Shown: piece by piece, positions 10,600-23,384 of the stretch | Position numbering within the stretch: the stretch's first letter is position 1 | Layout of the letters: every line of letters starts with the position of its first letter | Source of the DNA: Dryas octopetala | Lineage: Eukaryota; Streptophyta; Magnoliopsida; Rosales; Rosaceae | Length of the DNA: 64,000 nt | Reading direction: 5' to 3' | NCBI GenBank assembly: GCA_963921425.1 | Contig: OY992835.1 | Coordinates: 21,576,001-21,640,000 of the forward strand | The notes under the pieces: model-generated | Told to the model about the DNA's origin: nothing | Seen by the model: the letters and a program-made list of their open reading frames with translations, nothing else | Database searches by the model: none | Program-made: the position numbers and the translations under genes

Positions 10600-13500
10600 T
10601 TATGGTATGTGCTTCTTCTTCATCCCCCTTCTCTTATCCATTTTTTTCATTAATTACAATCTTTGAAATTGGAATACTAGCTAGTGGCTAGTGCTAGCTG
10701 ATCGATTTTCTTTGTTACTGTAATTATTTCTTTAATTTGCATAGTATGTATGTATGCATATCAACCACTGTAAATTAAGATATCTAAGCTAGAAGGGAGG
10801 ATATGAGTTATTTGACCTTAAATACCAAATGAAATATATTTCATATAACTCCCTATGAATTTTATTAGACCCATAAATGATATTATTATAAAAATCTTTT
10901 GGGTCTTCTAATATCAATAAGTTGATTATGTCTGTCTTGTCTCCTTGTTCAATCACAAGTCTTTTCTTTGACAGTTTTGACTTTATATGTAAGACGTCCC
11001 TTCTATATCAACCAGTAAAGAAATGATGCCTCCGACATATATCCTCAACTCCTCTGCTAGGGTTTTACTCCTAGTTACTCTTCATGTGCAGAGATCAGAG
11101 AGAGCTCAAAAAGAAGAGAGAGAATTATTTGGCAATTTAATTAAAAGCTGAAAAAAGCATGATGTAGGTGAGATTGTTATGAAGAGAGTAGGTAGAAAAT
11201 TAAGGGGGTACTGCTTTCAGGTCGGCCATTCCCTTCTCTCTCTCCAGTCTCCACTACCATTATCTATTAATTCCATTAATTATCTAGGAAATGGAAGCAT
11301 CCATTATATATTTAAAAGTTAAAACTGAAAAGGAAATCAAAAACAAAAGAAAAGAAAGAGTACGTTCATAATAACTTAATTTAATACGACAATGATATAT
11401 TAAAGTAGCTAGCAATATATATAAGTACAAAATAAAAAATCTTGCATGAACCTTCTAATAATAAAAAATTCGAATTGTTTAATTTGAAATCAATTAAACA
11501 AGCTGCAATTGCATGGTGTGAAGATTACTCTAATAATTAGATGATCATTAGAATGCTTTGACAACCTCATCAAACTATATAGTGGGGCCAATACATCAAA
11601 ATTGCATGATTTTATCTAGTCAACTCATCATACATTCATGAATCATGATCCTCATGCGGTCATGCCTAGTTAATTATATATATATATATAAATGGAACTC
11701 TAAATTTAGAACCACATTCGATTAAGAGTAGACTTAAATAATGATTTAGATTTACAGTTTAGTATTATTATATTGTTGTATTATCATATATATACTATGG
11801 TAAAATAATATTATTTTTGTAGTTTAATTATATGTGTATTATTTGATGTGGCATTTCTCTGGGACCATCATATATAAACTGTACCCCAACTTTGGCTATT
11901 ACCAAGCTCTAACATATAGAACAAAACATAATTGTATTTAGAACATTTGTACTGGAGAGGTTTATTTCAATTTTATGACAATAAATTGAACTAAAAGTAA
12001 AAAAATGACTTAAAATGGTAGAGTTTATTTCAAATTGGAGATCAATAGTTCATTTAAAAAAATATATATATGAACTTTGAAGTGAAATTTGTTTTGATAA
12101 GCTGACTCATCATGTGAAAAGTATATATCTATAGTTTCTCTCATGTCAACACATAGACTGCATTATATTTCTTTGTCTCTTATCTTAAATTTTTGAACTG
12201 AACTATTGAATAATTATTATAATTAAAATTACAATTCAGTTTAATAAATATCAAAATAATTCACAAAATTAAATTATTGAACAAGATGCTTTTAGATATA
12301 ATTCTTTTTTTTTCCTAGAACTGACTAAAATTAATGACAAAGGAAGGAAAACACATAATTCAAAAAACTTAAAAAATGAAAGAGACTTGGTAGAGAGGGA
12401 GGATAGACATATATGCATGTAGTTGTATGGCTGGAGGAGTAGTACTGTCAACTGTCAAGAAAGGAATCGTTTCAGATGGATCAATTAAGAAGCTAGTGGC
12501 AACCATAACTGCAAGGTGAGTAGGGCCTACGACCCTTTGCTCTCAGTTTCAGCTTGGCTTGCATTAAATATTTCCATCAATACCCTCCCCTGTCTATTAC
12601 CAAATACCATGTACTAGCTTAACCCTGGTTAGGAAGTTGTATGTGTCATAAGACTGATATACCCATGAACATATAGGACTGTCTTATATATAAATGTCTT
12701 CTAAATTAACTAAATTGCATGCAAGAGTGATTCGTACATTTATAGTTTCAAAAACATTTGAATGTATAAGTTTATTTTCGATACAGTAAATGTATCACAT
12801 ACAATCAATGTCAAAGAGTAGTTGCTATTGTAAGTATGGATTCAATCTCAAAATTTCTGACTTTATATACTACTGTGGATATCACATGGGTGGATGAAAT
12901 AAAATGTTTTGGTTGCTCAAGATTAATGTTTATTTGTTGTTTTTTATGTGGGTTTATAATTCAAAATGCATTAAAATTCGGAGGCCTCTAAAACATATAG
13001 TACACTTAATGTTATGTGTAAACTATTAATATTTAATATGATTTCAACCATTATTGATACCATTTAATTTTCTTAAGGAAACAAGTACGTGTTCACACTC
13101 CAGTACTTTTGTATTGCATTGATGTCATGGAAGCATCATCAGTTGCATCAGTAGGTGACGGTGGGTGGGTCAAGAAAACAGAGGAGCTGTTAGATTTATT
13201 ATGTGCCAGTTTGACAAGGACCCATATATGAGCCATTTTGAAATTTTGGCGATTTGATTGAATCCCACTTTTCTCTGCTCCATTTGTCCTGCTTCCTAAC
13301 AAAATCAAAATCAGAGACCCACTTAGCAGATATGTTTGGATTTGGGGCAGAATCATGGGCATCTTTGATTTTTTTAATCCTTTTACTTTACTTTCCTTTT
13401 TGAACCTTTAAGTAATCTTTGTGGCAATGTTCAAAGTCCCATTTTAAAAACCAAATCGTCGCTTCTTCCTTTCAAAAGCTAACTTTTGCAAGCAAACATT

Positions 13501-14668
13501 TTGTTGTATCCGTCTTGTTTATTCCAAACAAAAGATCCTTTTCTGTCTAATCTTTTGCTATTTGAAGGAAATGACTATCTTCTAATTGATTAACATATTT
13601 TTAATGACTTCATTAGATAGTTAATTAACAAGTTTAATACTTTTCTTTACGTAGTTTACAGTTTTTCATATCTGCACTAGGAGACAACTCGACAGCTTCA
13701 ACTTCAAGTGTGCCAAGAAAGGCTCATTTGAAAGATAATTGGGTTGGACCTACGAACAAAGCCCAGTACGTCCTCCTTTTTGTTTTGTACACTAGCGCAT
13801 TACTCTTCATGCTGAACTAAAAGAAACCATCGGATAACAATTGGGAGAAGACCCAAAAAAGAAGATGATATTGGAACTACCTTTGGAGGTGGTACCTTTG
13901 CATGAAACAAGCATAGATGGGGGGGTTTAGAATAATGAAAATCAAAGGGGAGTCTTGACTCATGTACATTGTGCACAACAAAAAAACTTAGGGGTGCCTA
14001 CCAATTTAAGCATGAAAAATGATTACTCTTCCCACTTGAAACTCATAAAATTATTATTTTTCGTTAATGTTTTTCTTTTTTGCCCACATAAATAAGAGTT
14101 CATAGATCAAGTAAACAGATACAAAGTAAGGCAAGCCGAAAATCAAAGGTCCAGGCCAGTCCAACAAAACAAAGGGCCCAAACTATCATCTGAGGCCCAA
14201 ACCATACGGGAGGCACTTATCTGAACATGATCTTTTCAACACGTGTCAAGGAATTATTGGTACCCAAGAAGAAAAGTCAAATAGTTTATCTATCTTCCAA
14301 CCCCTTTGGAGTTTGGATTCTCTCTGAAAGACCACCAGCCAATCTCATGTACACACTTGGCCACATTGGATCACGACTCTGCTCCGCCGGCCAAACCCGC
14401 CACCGGGTTCCCGCGACCCGGATAAGTAGGACCCGATTTTTTATGGATCACACGTTCCAAAATAGGCCATCTAAAAGGCTCAGACACGACACACGAATGC
14501 AAAAAAATAAAAATAAGAGGGAGTAGGCAAAGACAAGTAGACAGCTTAGTCACTTGACTTCCCCTCCACAAACCCAAAAAATGAGCCTGAAATTATGAAT
14601 TATCTAATCCCTACATCACAAAACGAAACCTCACCTTCTTAAAATCCTATCAGAAATTCCAAGAAACC
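10600..14668. other. Intergenic between MIR171 and ARASP
   Basis: About 4 kb with no supported coding gene. It has a short TA repeat near 11675 and AT-rich stretches around 11750-12300. The last few hundred bases, including a GC-richer part at 14380-14420, are the likely ARASP promoter and leader. Open frames here (for example 12269-12451 and 13093-13362) show no family features or splice support. Confidence 0.4.
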
Positions 14669-16036
14669 ATGGTAATTAGCCTCTCATCTTCTCCGCCCAC
14701 TTCTTCTTTGTCTTTCATCAAGCTAACCAATTCCAAGTCACCCATCTCAGAGTTTCCATCAAAGCCCAAAACCCACCTCCCAAAACCTCTGTCTTCTCCC
14801 ATATGTTGTTCATTTTCTTCATCAGAGCTTAGTTTTCTCTGCAAGGACCCGGTTTTCTCTGAAAGGGGGAGGTACCCACATGGAAGGAGGTTCAAGTTCA
14901 GGTCTTGTGCTATTCCCGGGTTTGATTATGGGAACTTTGAGAGTGCTCAGTCGGTTTTGGAGGCAGCTGCAGTGTTGACTGCCATAATTGTCGTTCATGA
15001 GAGTGGTCACTTCCTTGCTGCTTATCTGCAAGGCATCCATGTAAGTAAATTTGCAATTGGTTTTGGTCCAATTTTAGCGAAATTCAATGCAAACAATGTA
15101 GAGTATTCAATTAGAGCTTTTCCTCTGGGAGGGTTTGTGGGATTTCCTGATAATGATCCAGAAAGTGGTATTCCTGTTGATGATGAGAATTTGCTTAAGA
15201 ATAGGCCAATATTGGATAGAATAATAGTGGTTTCAGCTGGTGTAGTTGCCAATATAATTTTTGCCTATCTTATAATCTTTACTCAAGTCTTGTCAGTTGG
15301 TTTGCCTGTACAAGAGGCCTATCCTGGGGTTATTATGCCCGAGGTTCGTCCCTTCTCAGCTGCTTCCCGAGATGGGTTGCTTACGGGTGATGTGGTCCTT
15401 GAGGTTAATGGAATCCAATTGCAAAAAGGAGGGCCTAATGCTGTTACAGAGGTTGTTGATGTAATTAAGAAAAATCCCAAAAGAAATGTGCTTCTTAAGG
15501 TTAAGAGGGGAGGGCAGGATTTTGAAATTGGGGTCACCCCTGATGAGAATTATGATGGAACAGGCAAAATTGGAGTACAGTTATCACCAAATGTTAAGTT
15601 TACAAAAGTTAGACCCAAAAGTATTTCGGACACTTTCAATTATACTGGGAGAGAATTTTGGGGCTTGTCATATAATGTTCTGGATGGCTTAAAACAGACT
15701 GTTCTAAACTTCTCTCAGACAGCAAGTAAAGTTTCAGGTCCAGTTGCCATCATTGCTGTTGGTGCAGAAGTTGCAAGGTCAAATGTTGATGGACTCTATC
15801 AATTTGCAGCCTTGCTTAATCTTAACCTTGCAATCATTAACCTTCTTCCACTACCGGCTTTAGATGGAGGTTCCTTGGCTTTCATCCTCATAGAGGCTGT
15901 TAGGGGTGGGAGAAAGCTCCCTCTAGAACTGGAGCAGCAGATTATGTCATCAGGGATAACACTTGTTTTTTTCTTAGGATTGTTCCTTATTGTTCGAGAC
16001 ACGCTTAATCTTGATTTTATCAAAGACATGTTGTAA
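14669..16036 (+). CDS. ARASP: ARASP-type membrane zinc metalloprotease, site-2 protease family (chloroplast)
   Basis: A 455-aa single-exon protein of peptidase family M50. Residues 1 to about 80 are Ser/Pro-rich and look like a plastid transit peptide. The zinc motif HESGH is at residues 110-114 in the first membrane helix. A PDZ-like domain with ARDGLLTGD-type features (here SRDGLLTGDVVLEVNG) lies at about 225-310. The second zinc-site motif NLLPLPALDGG is at 391-401, followed by a last helix (ITLVFFLGLFLIV). This order matches bacterial RseP/RasP and plant ARASP, an intramembrane protease of the plastid inner envelope needed for chloroplast development. Substrates cannot be read from sequence. 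All catalytic residues are intact. The start ATG is the first in frame and leaves the transit peptide complete. Confidence 0.93.
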   Translation: MVISLSSSPPTSSLSFIKLTNSKSPISEFPSKPKTHLPKPLSSPICCSFSSSELSFLCKDPVFSERGRYPHGRRFKFRSCAIPGFDYGNFESAQSVLEAAAVLTAIIVVHESGHFLAAYLQGIHVSKFAIGFGPILAKFNANNVEYSIRAFPLGGFVGFPDNDPESGIPVDDENLLKNRPILDRIIVVSAGVVANIIFAYLIIFTQVLSVGLPVQEAYPGVIMPEVRPFSAASRDGLLTGDVVLEVNGIQLQKGGPNAVTEVVDVIKKNPKRNVLLKVKRGGQDFEIGVTPDENYDGTGKIGVQLSPNVKFTKVRPKSISDTFNYTGREFWGLSYNVLDGLKQTVLNFSQTASKVSGPVAIIAVGAEVARSNVDGLYQFAALLNLNLAIINLLPLPALDGGSLAFILIEAVRGGRKLPLELEQQIMSSGITLVFFLGLFLIVRDTLNLDFIKDML

Positions 16037-17366
16037 TTGCATACAAAATCTTGGAAGTTTGAAATACAACTTGGGTTCGAGGAAATCCCTGTGAACCTGG
16101 TAGATCATGTGATGTCTCAGAGGGAGGAGAAACCAAGAACTTTGGGGACGCTTGACATAATATGGGTGCTTTTATCCAATACAATATGTTGGAGGTACTT
16201 GTGGCGTCTTCTTTTTCTCAATTTGTTTCACAAAATGTGGTTCTTTATGATCCTGTAAATCATAAATTTTTTTACTAATGATGTTGGCAACATTGGCATA
16301 AAATGTGTACTTTAATTGCTTGTTCTACCGTATAAAAGTCCATGAATATAACTGTTATAGTCAGTTCTTTTGTGGTGAATACTTGGTGACTGAGCTTGTG
16401 CTGTAGGGGGGTAGTCTTTGAATAATATATTTTGTTGGTTGCACTCTAACAGATATTATCAAAAGACTGGGAGGATTGTTTTCTTCATATTTAAGATTTT
16501 AAAAGTTTTGATTGCTCTACTTACTCTTTATTTTCTGTTCTCTGTTCCTCCTTTCCTGAAGATGATTTTGGATATTTCTTCTAATATTTTGTTCTTGGTT
16601 CTCTTTGAACTCTCATAGTCCTTCGGAGGTTTATGAGATTTAAATTTGATGGATTAGAGACCTATATTGGGATTTGGCTTTGTTAAATGTTACTAGGCAG
16701 GAGAGTCATAACGTTTTTTGAGGTGTAGTTTTCACTCTTTTGTATTGCATTAGGTTTTAAACACAGTGCCTGCAACTAGAATTCGTGATGCAGTGGACTC
16801 CTGATTTTGAGGGTGGGATCTATGGATGGAGGTTTCTCCTCTTTTGGAGAAACCAATATAGTAACTTTTACTGTGTTCAACACAATAAATAGTTAGATGC
16901 AAAACTGTCCTGGTATAGAGATTTTATATACAGATCAATAGATATAACTTTAAAATTATCCATAGTGTTGGCTGTGCTAAGATTGGTTTTGCAAGTAATT
17001 TTCCTCATTATAATGCAAACGACACCATATTCTGGTACCCTCATTGGCCTTTGGATCATGGAGTCATCACTAGTGTTGCTAAATCCGTGAAATTTTATGT
17101 TCTGCAAGCCATTATGCATCATGCATGAGACTTTAGATTTGTGAAAATATCTTTGCGTTACCCTTTGTTTTCCGGTGGTGGTACTCAGAAGAAGATCTTT
17201 GCAGTGTGTGATATGGTAAGCGTAATAAAGCTTAATGGTGCATACAAGGCTACAAGCAGTGAAATAGGATCCTATGCCCATATTCTTAGTGTTGAACTGT
17301 TGATATTATGTTTATGTGCAAAATGTTTTTGTTTAAAAAATTAAGCGCCTTGGATGTAGGCGCATT
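16037..17366. other. ARASP 3' region and intergenic sequence
   Basis: The first 300-500 bases are the probable ARASP 3' untranslated region. The rest is AT-rich with no gene seen. Confidence 0.4.
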
Positions 17367-17433
17367 TACTATTCAAGATTTAGAATTTACTATGCAAGAA
17401 ACTACTATTCAAGATTTAGAATTTACTATGCAA
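17367..17433 (+). repeat. Short tandem duplication, about 36-bp period, two units
   Basis: TACTATTCAAGATTTAGAAT with its following bases occurs at 17367-17397 and again at 17403-17433 without change. It lies just left of the MYB pseudogene fragment. Confidence 0.85.
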
Positions 17434-17628
17434 CAAACAACTAATGACAAATTAAAGAAGAGAATGACCTTTCTTATCTTTGAAATTTTATTACAAAATC
17501 ATTACAATTGGCGGCACAATACTTATTGAGCTAGTATGCATGCCAATTATGAATTTGTTGACTAATATGAGCGTGAAAATTAAGGATCAATAAACAATGT
17601 TAATCATTGTATGTGGCTCCAACAATAT

Positions 17629-17988
17629 ATCAATAAATTCCAAGCGCATGTTATGCGCGTGTTGATTAATAGATAACTGGATATATTTGTTAATAATTTT
17701 TTTATGAGAAACATAATAAATTTTGTTGGTTTATCGTTGTTAATCTTGTTTTGATATCATAATAATTTTTTTTTTTGGTGCAGTGGCGGCCGAAACCCAA
17801 AATATCATAATAAATTTTTTCGATTTATCATTATCATTATTTCCGAAACATAGATTGCGAGAATGTGACAATAATTGTTTGTATTTAACACTGTATATGT
17901 CTTGCGGATCCATTAGATGGACGATGAGTTACATGTTGAGCCTGCTCAACTTCCCCTTCAACAATGCCTGCAGTGTCTGATCGGTCGT
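17629..17988 (+). pseudogene. GAMYB-like pseudogene fragment, left part (intron 2 and exon 3 start)
   Basis: This is a diverged copy of part of the MYB gene at 26321-29043. ATCAATAA, then CGCATGTTATGCGCGTG, a diverged stretch and TTGCGAGAATGTG parallel intron 2 near 28526-28642. GTTGAGCCTGCTCAACTTCC and CAACAATGCCTGCAGTGTC parallel exon 3 near 28755-28795. It lacks the MYB domain and start. The exon part carries frameshifts: a few bases lost after CCATTAGA, an extra T in CCCCTTCAAC, and an added triplet nearby. The intron part has an extra insertion of roughly 110 bp. It stops at 17988, where a CACTA transposon begins, and resumes at 22272. Confidence 0.87.
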
Positions 17989-20281
17989 CACTACATCATT
18001 TTCCTCTTAAATCCACTATTGGTTTATGTTATCTATTGATACATTAGAAACTAAAGATTGGTTTAAAAGATCAATAGCTACCATGCAGTCACTTTTAGGC
18101 TGATGGTTGTAGAGAAAGGGGTGGCAAGGTGACTACCCAAACCAAATTTTTAGAATGGTGGAGTTTGGAGACAAAAACTGTCCAACGCTGCTGGCAATTT
18201 CTCCCTCCACCAATGTTGCAGGTAGTTGCAAATAGAGACTCACCATTGTTTTGAAGATAGTTGCTGTATTCATGAAGAGCAACTTGAATTAAAAGAATGC
18301 CTCCATTGACTTTAGTAATTGTCTGTGTGCAATCTGATATTATAATAGTATTAACAATTTTATGATAGTACATCAGTATTTGAAAATCAAAGCAAATAAT
18401 TAATTAATTATTATAAACCCTTTATACATTGAAATCAATTGAAATACAGTGTATAATGATATAAAAGAAAACAATGAAAGAAAATACATTTGTAGATCTT
18501 AATGCTTTAATCTCTCTTGTCATTCGAAAAATTCCCTAACTTTAAAAGAAAAAAAAAAAGGAACGTATATGTAAAGTGGTTGTAGCTGTTGCTGCTGATG
18601 TTGAAGTTGGATTGTTCTTCACCATTGGTGTTGATGGTTCTTCTGTGTTCTGGAAAAAAAATACCAATAAATACTTGGTCCATAATAAAAATGAAGCACC
18701 CAAATCTTAACAAAAATATATAATTCAAATAGTAATTCAGCAGATGGCAACAAACATGAGAAATCAAATATCCATGCCAGAAATGAGAAATCAAAACCCA
18801 AAATAAAGACCCCTAAAATCATAAAGAAAATAGAAAAAACAAAAAACAAAAAAATAGTTGAACACACAGACCTGATGCCGATCGATTCTAGTATGGTCCT
18901 GTTATTGTTTAGATTTTCTCGATTTATTTGGTGTTGGGATGGTGTAGAGAGAGATGTGAAGCAGGTGTGGTGCATGAAAGATCAAGAGATCTGAAGTAAA
19001 AAAATAAAAAATAAAGACAGACAGATCGGAAGCATGTGGGGGAGAAAGAGCAAGAAAGGGAGAGAGAGATCTGAAGCAGATGGGATGAAACTATGAAAGG
19101 ATCAAGAGCGCTCACTACCAAAAAATTGGCCAATAGGAACCAATTTTTAGCCACAGATAAAATTCTGTGACAAATTTTGTTAAAGTCAATGCTATTCTCT
19201 TTATTAAGTTCAAAAAACCCACTGATTGATATGCAGGCGTGAGAATAGATCTCACAGATCTTTATATCTATGTCTATAGATTAAAAAATTAATTTATTCA
19301 ATTATAATATATATATATTTTTTATAACTTTTTATATATATTCACAATATATATAAAACTAATATTATAATCAAATTATAATCCTGCATTGGTAGAGAGA
19401 ACATGTGAAGATAAAAGGATATTAGGATAAGAATTACAGTATTACAGTATTACACAGAGACAGAACAGAACAGAACACCATAGGTCTGCGTCGGCGTCGG
19501 CGAATGAAAGAAGAAACACCAGAGGTCCAGAAGAATAGGTACCGTCGGCGTCGTCTGCCGTCGGCTGCGCAGGTCTCTCAAGACTCTTTCCACAGGGATG
19601 AAGAAGTAGAAGGAATGAAGAAATGAAGAAGATACAGATCAAAGAAGATGAAGTAAAGGAGTCATCAAATCTAGAGAAGTTCCACCGATTCTTTCCATTG
19701 GTGACATTAGTCGAGTAATAATGATATTCTCTGTGCTAGAGTTCGCATTTCTAATCACTGTCAGACAACAAGTGGACGGTTGAGAAGTGTGTAACAGAGC
19801 TAATTTCGACTAGGCCTAAAATATCACAGATATATTTCCTATGTGATTGTTTTTTTGTTTGCGTGTGATATACGGTGGGTGTAATGAGCGGCAACAATTA
19901 ATCCAAAAAATTGCCGCCTATTTTACAATCTAATTGGCGCCTATTTTACAATCTAATTGCCAGTTAATACTTTAATAGAGTCACAGAAGTACAATACAAA
20001 TTAAAAAAGCTTATTCTAGAACTTCCCTACACAACACCCAAAGACTGATAAATAGAACAAACTTATCCCTTTAATTTGACAATAGAAATACAACACCCAA
20101 ATACAAAGTCCACCTCACCCTTCTTCTCTGCTGCGACGGTGGTGTGTGAGAAGGAATTTGTGAACTCAGCTCTTAGTAAAAGGCAAGTACTTCATTACCA
20201 CATATGAGATGCTACTTATTATTTAGCTATGAATTTATATGAACTCTTATTAACTGCTAGCTTGTTCATATCCTTGTATAG

Positions 20282-20518
20282 ATGCATGAGTTTGTGGATG
20301 ATGATCTTGTTTCACTAGAGGCCGACACAGGAATGCTGCTGCCACTAAACCCACTAGCTGATATGCATAATGGGGAGCTACTCAACGTTCCAGGGAATGG
20401 GACTGAAGATGATAGCGCTGAAGAAATCGAAGATGGTGATGGAAGTGAGCTGTGTAAACGTCGAGGGCAACCCAGGGATGTATACAGACCCATTCTCCCT
20501 CCCAATGTTGGTCAGTAG
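20282..20518 (+). pseudogene. Acidic ORF remnant inside the inner CACTA element
   Basis: An open frame of 78 codons encodes an acidic stretch (NGTEDDSAEEIEDGDGSELC) followed by KRRGQPRDVYRPILPP. Acidic-to-basic segments like this occur in accessory proteins of plant CACTA elements, so it may be a transposon gene remnant. I cannot name a homologue. Cryptic AG acceptors lie just upstream, so it may be one exon. Confidence 0.3.
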
Positions 20519-20604
20519 CCAGATGGATGATACTATCTATAACCAGAGTTTGCCAAGTATATATGATTAGACTTTTGAGTTGGTTAAAATTCAAACTTTC
20601 TTAT

Positions 20605-20806
20605 GGTGGAGATTTCACTATCTTTTGGTGGAGCAGTAGCTTTATTTTGGTGGAGATTTAACATTCTTTTGATGGAGCACTCTGGTGGTTATAAGTTTCA
20701 TTTTGGTGGAGATTTAACTATCATTTGGTGGAGCAGTAGCTTTATTTTGGTGGAGATTTAACATTATTTTGATGGAGCAATCTGGTGGTTATAGGTTTGA
20801 TTGATA
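20605..20806 (+). repeat. Tandem duplication, 101-bp period, two units
   Basis: The phrase GGTGGAGATTT followed by GGTGGAGCAGTAGCTTTATT occurs in units starting at 20605 and 20706 with a few substitutions. Each unit itself contains GGTGGAGATTT twice. It is internal to the inner CACTA element. Confidence 0.85.
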
Positions 20807-22271
20807 TATGTCCAAGGCTTTACAACTATATATAATTCACTTAAGGTAGTATGAATTATGTAGGAAGTTGTATTGTTGCCTTGTCATGCAGCTCATGAAT
20901 ATGTTAATACAGTAATGAATGCTTACAATTGTTGTACCTGTTGATGGTGGAGATTGAACATACTTTTGTTTAAGATATGCAATGTCTACTTTTAATACTG
21001 TAGATTATAAATATGCCATTAAGATGGATGACATTTTTTAATATGTTGTACTGTTGATTTTGGTCAATTATAATTCCCTGAATGTCAATGTGGGTTAAAT
21101 TAGCTCATCAAAAATTAAATTTTGTCACATTTCTATGGCATATTGTTATTAAACTGGATCCAGGAAATAGGTAGACTTTTAAAATGCTGCCATGGAATAT
21201 GTGAAAAGAATAGCCCCCATTTCACCCGTAAAAAAATGCAATATTATTAAAATATTTTGAATAGATCCATGTATTTGTTTAAATATAAAAATTAATAACT
21301 CACGGTTTACAAATGAAAGCAGTAAGTCCAGCATTCATGCCATATTATATTATTTAAAAAATAATTAGTTTAATATAATAATGAATATATTTTATTGATA
21401 TTGATGTACACAACTTTCAAAGAATTTTATATTTAATTATATAAAATATCCCACTGTTTTACACAAGAAGTCAACAAATGTATCCCACTGTTTTACACAA
21501 AATGTGAGTGAATGGCCTATAGCCACCCAAGTAGTACCCACTGACCCAGTTTTAGTAGCTGTTTGTAGCTAACTGGGTTAGACACGGATAACAGTGGAAA
21601 AGTTGGGTAAAGCCCACAGATGTGGACAGTGGCTGATGGCCAATTTTTTGGTAGTGAGCTCTCTTTTTTTCTTTACTAAGAACAAGAGATCAAGAGATCT
21701 GATAAAAGGGAGATCTAAAGGGTGTTCAGACATCTACTCCTTCACAATTTTGAAGCGGCCCCACCATTTGGAAATATCAAATGGTCCAAGGATGAGTTAT
21801 TTATTAACACATATACCTTTAAGTCCCATTTCACACGCAAGTGTGTGTTCCAGTGCTGCTCCACACTTCCCCATAATCTGCAATGAGAACATTTTGGTGT
21901 GTCAGTGTGAGTATATCTATTGTTTGCAGACAATAAACTACAATAATGTCACCATTCTAAAATTAGTTTAAACCTTAAGTGGCAAATGATAATTAAGACA
22001 ACTTTTGAATCCTACATTTGCCTCTTTCAGTTGGAATTGTTGTGGGAAAGGAATAAATCTCCCACTAATTTTTCAATTTGGTTACCATTTTTGTGTAACT
22101 ACTTATTAGTCAACTATTATATAAATTAGTGGAGCGTAAAGCAACTATTAATTCAACTAAAATTTTTTAAAACAACTAAAATATTAATTGGTGACTCCAA
22201 AAAATGTCATTTGTCACTAACTTCAATTTAGTTTCAATTCAAGGTGGCTATAAGGGGTATTTGTTGTAGTG

Positions 22272-22330
22272 CGTGTGGCTCACATCATCATCATGTGGGT
22301 CTAGACATTCATCAAAATGCACCATAGACG
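22272..22330 (+). pseudogene. GAMYB-like pseudogene fragment, right part
   Basis: ATGTGGGTCTAGACATTC followed by ATCAAAATGCACCAT parallels exon 3 of the MYB gene near 28882-28917. It directly follows the right end of the CACTA element and completes the fragment interrupted at 17988. Relative to the gene, roughly 60 bases are missing at the join. Confidence 0.82.
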
Positions 22331-23375
22331 AAGTTTTTGTCCGACTTTCCATTGCACTTAGCTTTGTGTATTAACTTAAAATAGGAAGGATTCTTATAAT
22401 TGATTTTGGATAGGTTGAACATGAATTTGGCATCTGTTATGCCGAATCGAATTTATTTCGTGCTCATAGATTTTGAATTTTGAAGCATGTAATTCTTTTT
22501 CATAGTAAGCCAAAAAAGTTTCATTTTCCATAATTATACAACTAACGACTCATTTGCAATTCTATAACAATGTTATTGTTATGATTAGACTGTCATTTAG
22601 ATACATTATAATTTTTTATGCGGTGACCGAAAGAATAGATAAAAGTATTAAATCTAGTTATAATTAATATAGTCAATATGGATCTAAAGTTTAAAAGAAA
22701 GACATTTATTTGATAGAAAGAAGAAAACAGTTGATCGATACTGACAATGGTTCCCCATGCACGCGCGATTGTTAGTTTATATATTGTGTATGTGCGTGTC
22801 TAAGTTTTAATAAGAAAAGACCAAATAATCGTCAACAATTAACAATCATGCACTTGTACGCACATAGATGATGACAAATATAAGCAATGATGAGAAGGTT
22901 ACATTTTCAAACGAAAAAATGATAGAATAATCAGGAATTAATATTTGTTAGTAATTTTATCTATAACATTATTACAGTAGTTGGGGGAACAATTCTTGTT
23001 GAGAAACCTTTGATTAATTTTGTCGACAGGAGATGAGCTGATAAAGTTAAAGTTTAAATAAGGAAAAGTACGTAGTTGATAATTACAGTGAAACATAATT
23101 ATAGGGTTATAGTTCTATAATTTTAGGATAAAATAATAGAAAGAATGAGCTTACGATTGTGCTTAATTAACCAAATTGAGTTTCGCCCAAGTTTTTTTTT
23201 ACTTGCGTGCCAACCAAACTACTCATCTTGTTTTCAATTCATAACTTTTACTGTTATAATTATATATCGGAATCGCATGTAAGGAAGAAGAACTATTATT
23301 TTGAATAACTCAAAAACATGTAGAAACATTAAATAGATTGAAGTATAATTTATATGGTCAAAATGCATATAAATA
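22331..23375. other. Intergenic, no supported feature
   Basis: AT-rich sequence between the MYB pseudogene fragment and the second Mutator-like element. No gene or clear repeat was seen. Confidence 0.4.
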
Positions 23376-23384
23376 TTAAAGGAA

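Larger units (their letters stand above)
19113..21656. mobile_element. Nested CACTA-type element (inner), 2544 bp
   Basis: Terminal inverted repeats are 20 bp and perfect: CACTACCAAAAAATTGGCCA at 19113 and its reverse complement ending at 21656. The start CACTACC is a classical CACTA terminus. GCT precedes the left end, and GCT lies one base beyond the right end, so the 3-bp target duplication is only nearly perfect. It lies wholly within the element at 17989-22271. Internal sequence includes a duplicated CCTATTTTACAATCTAATTG near 19918-19961, a 101-bp tandem repeat and an acidic ORF remnant. Confidence 0.8.
17989..22271. mobile_element. Non-autonomous CACTA transposon (outer), 4283 bp
   Basis: The left end is CACTACATCATTTTCC and the right end reads GGGGTATTTGTTGTAGTG. 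The two ends match in reverse complement at about 20 of the first 28 bases, starting with CACTACA. The host sequence is duplicated as CGT on both sides (17986-17988 and 22272-22274), the 3-bp target duplication typical of CACTA/En-Spm elements. The MYB pseudogene continues across the insertion, which confirms the borders independently. No intact transposase is present. A second CACTA-ended element is nested inside. Confidence 0.85.
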
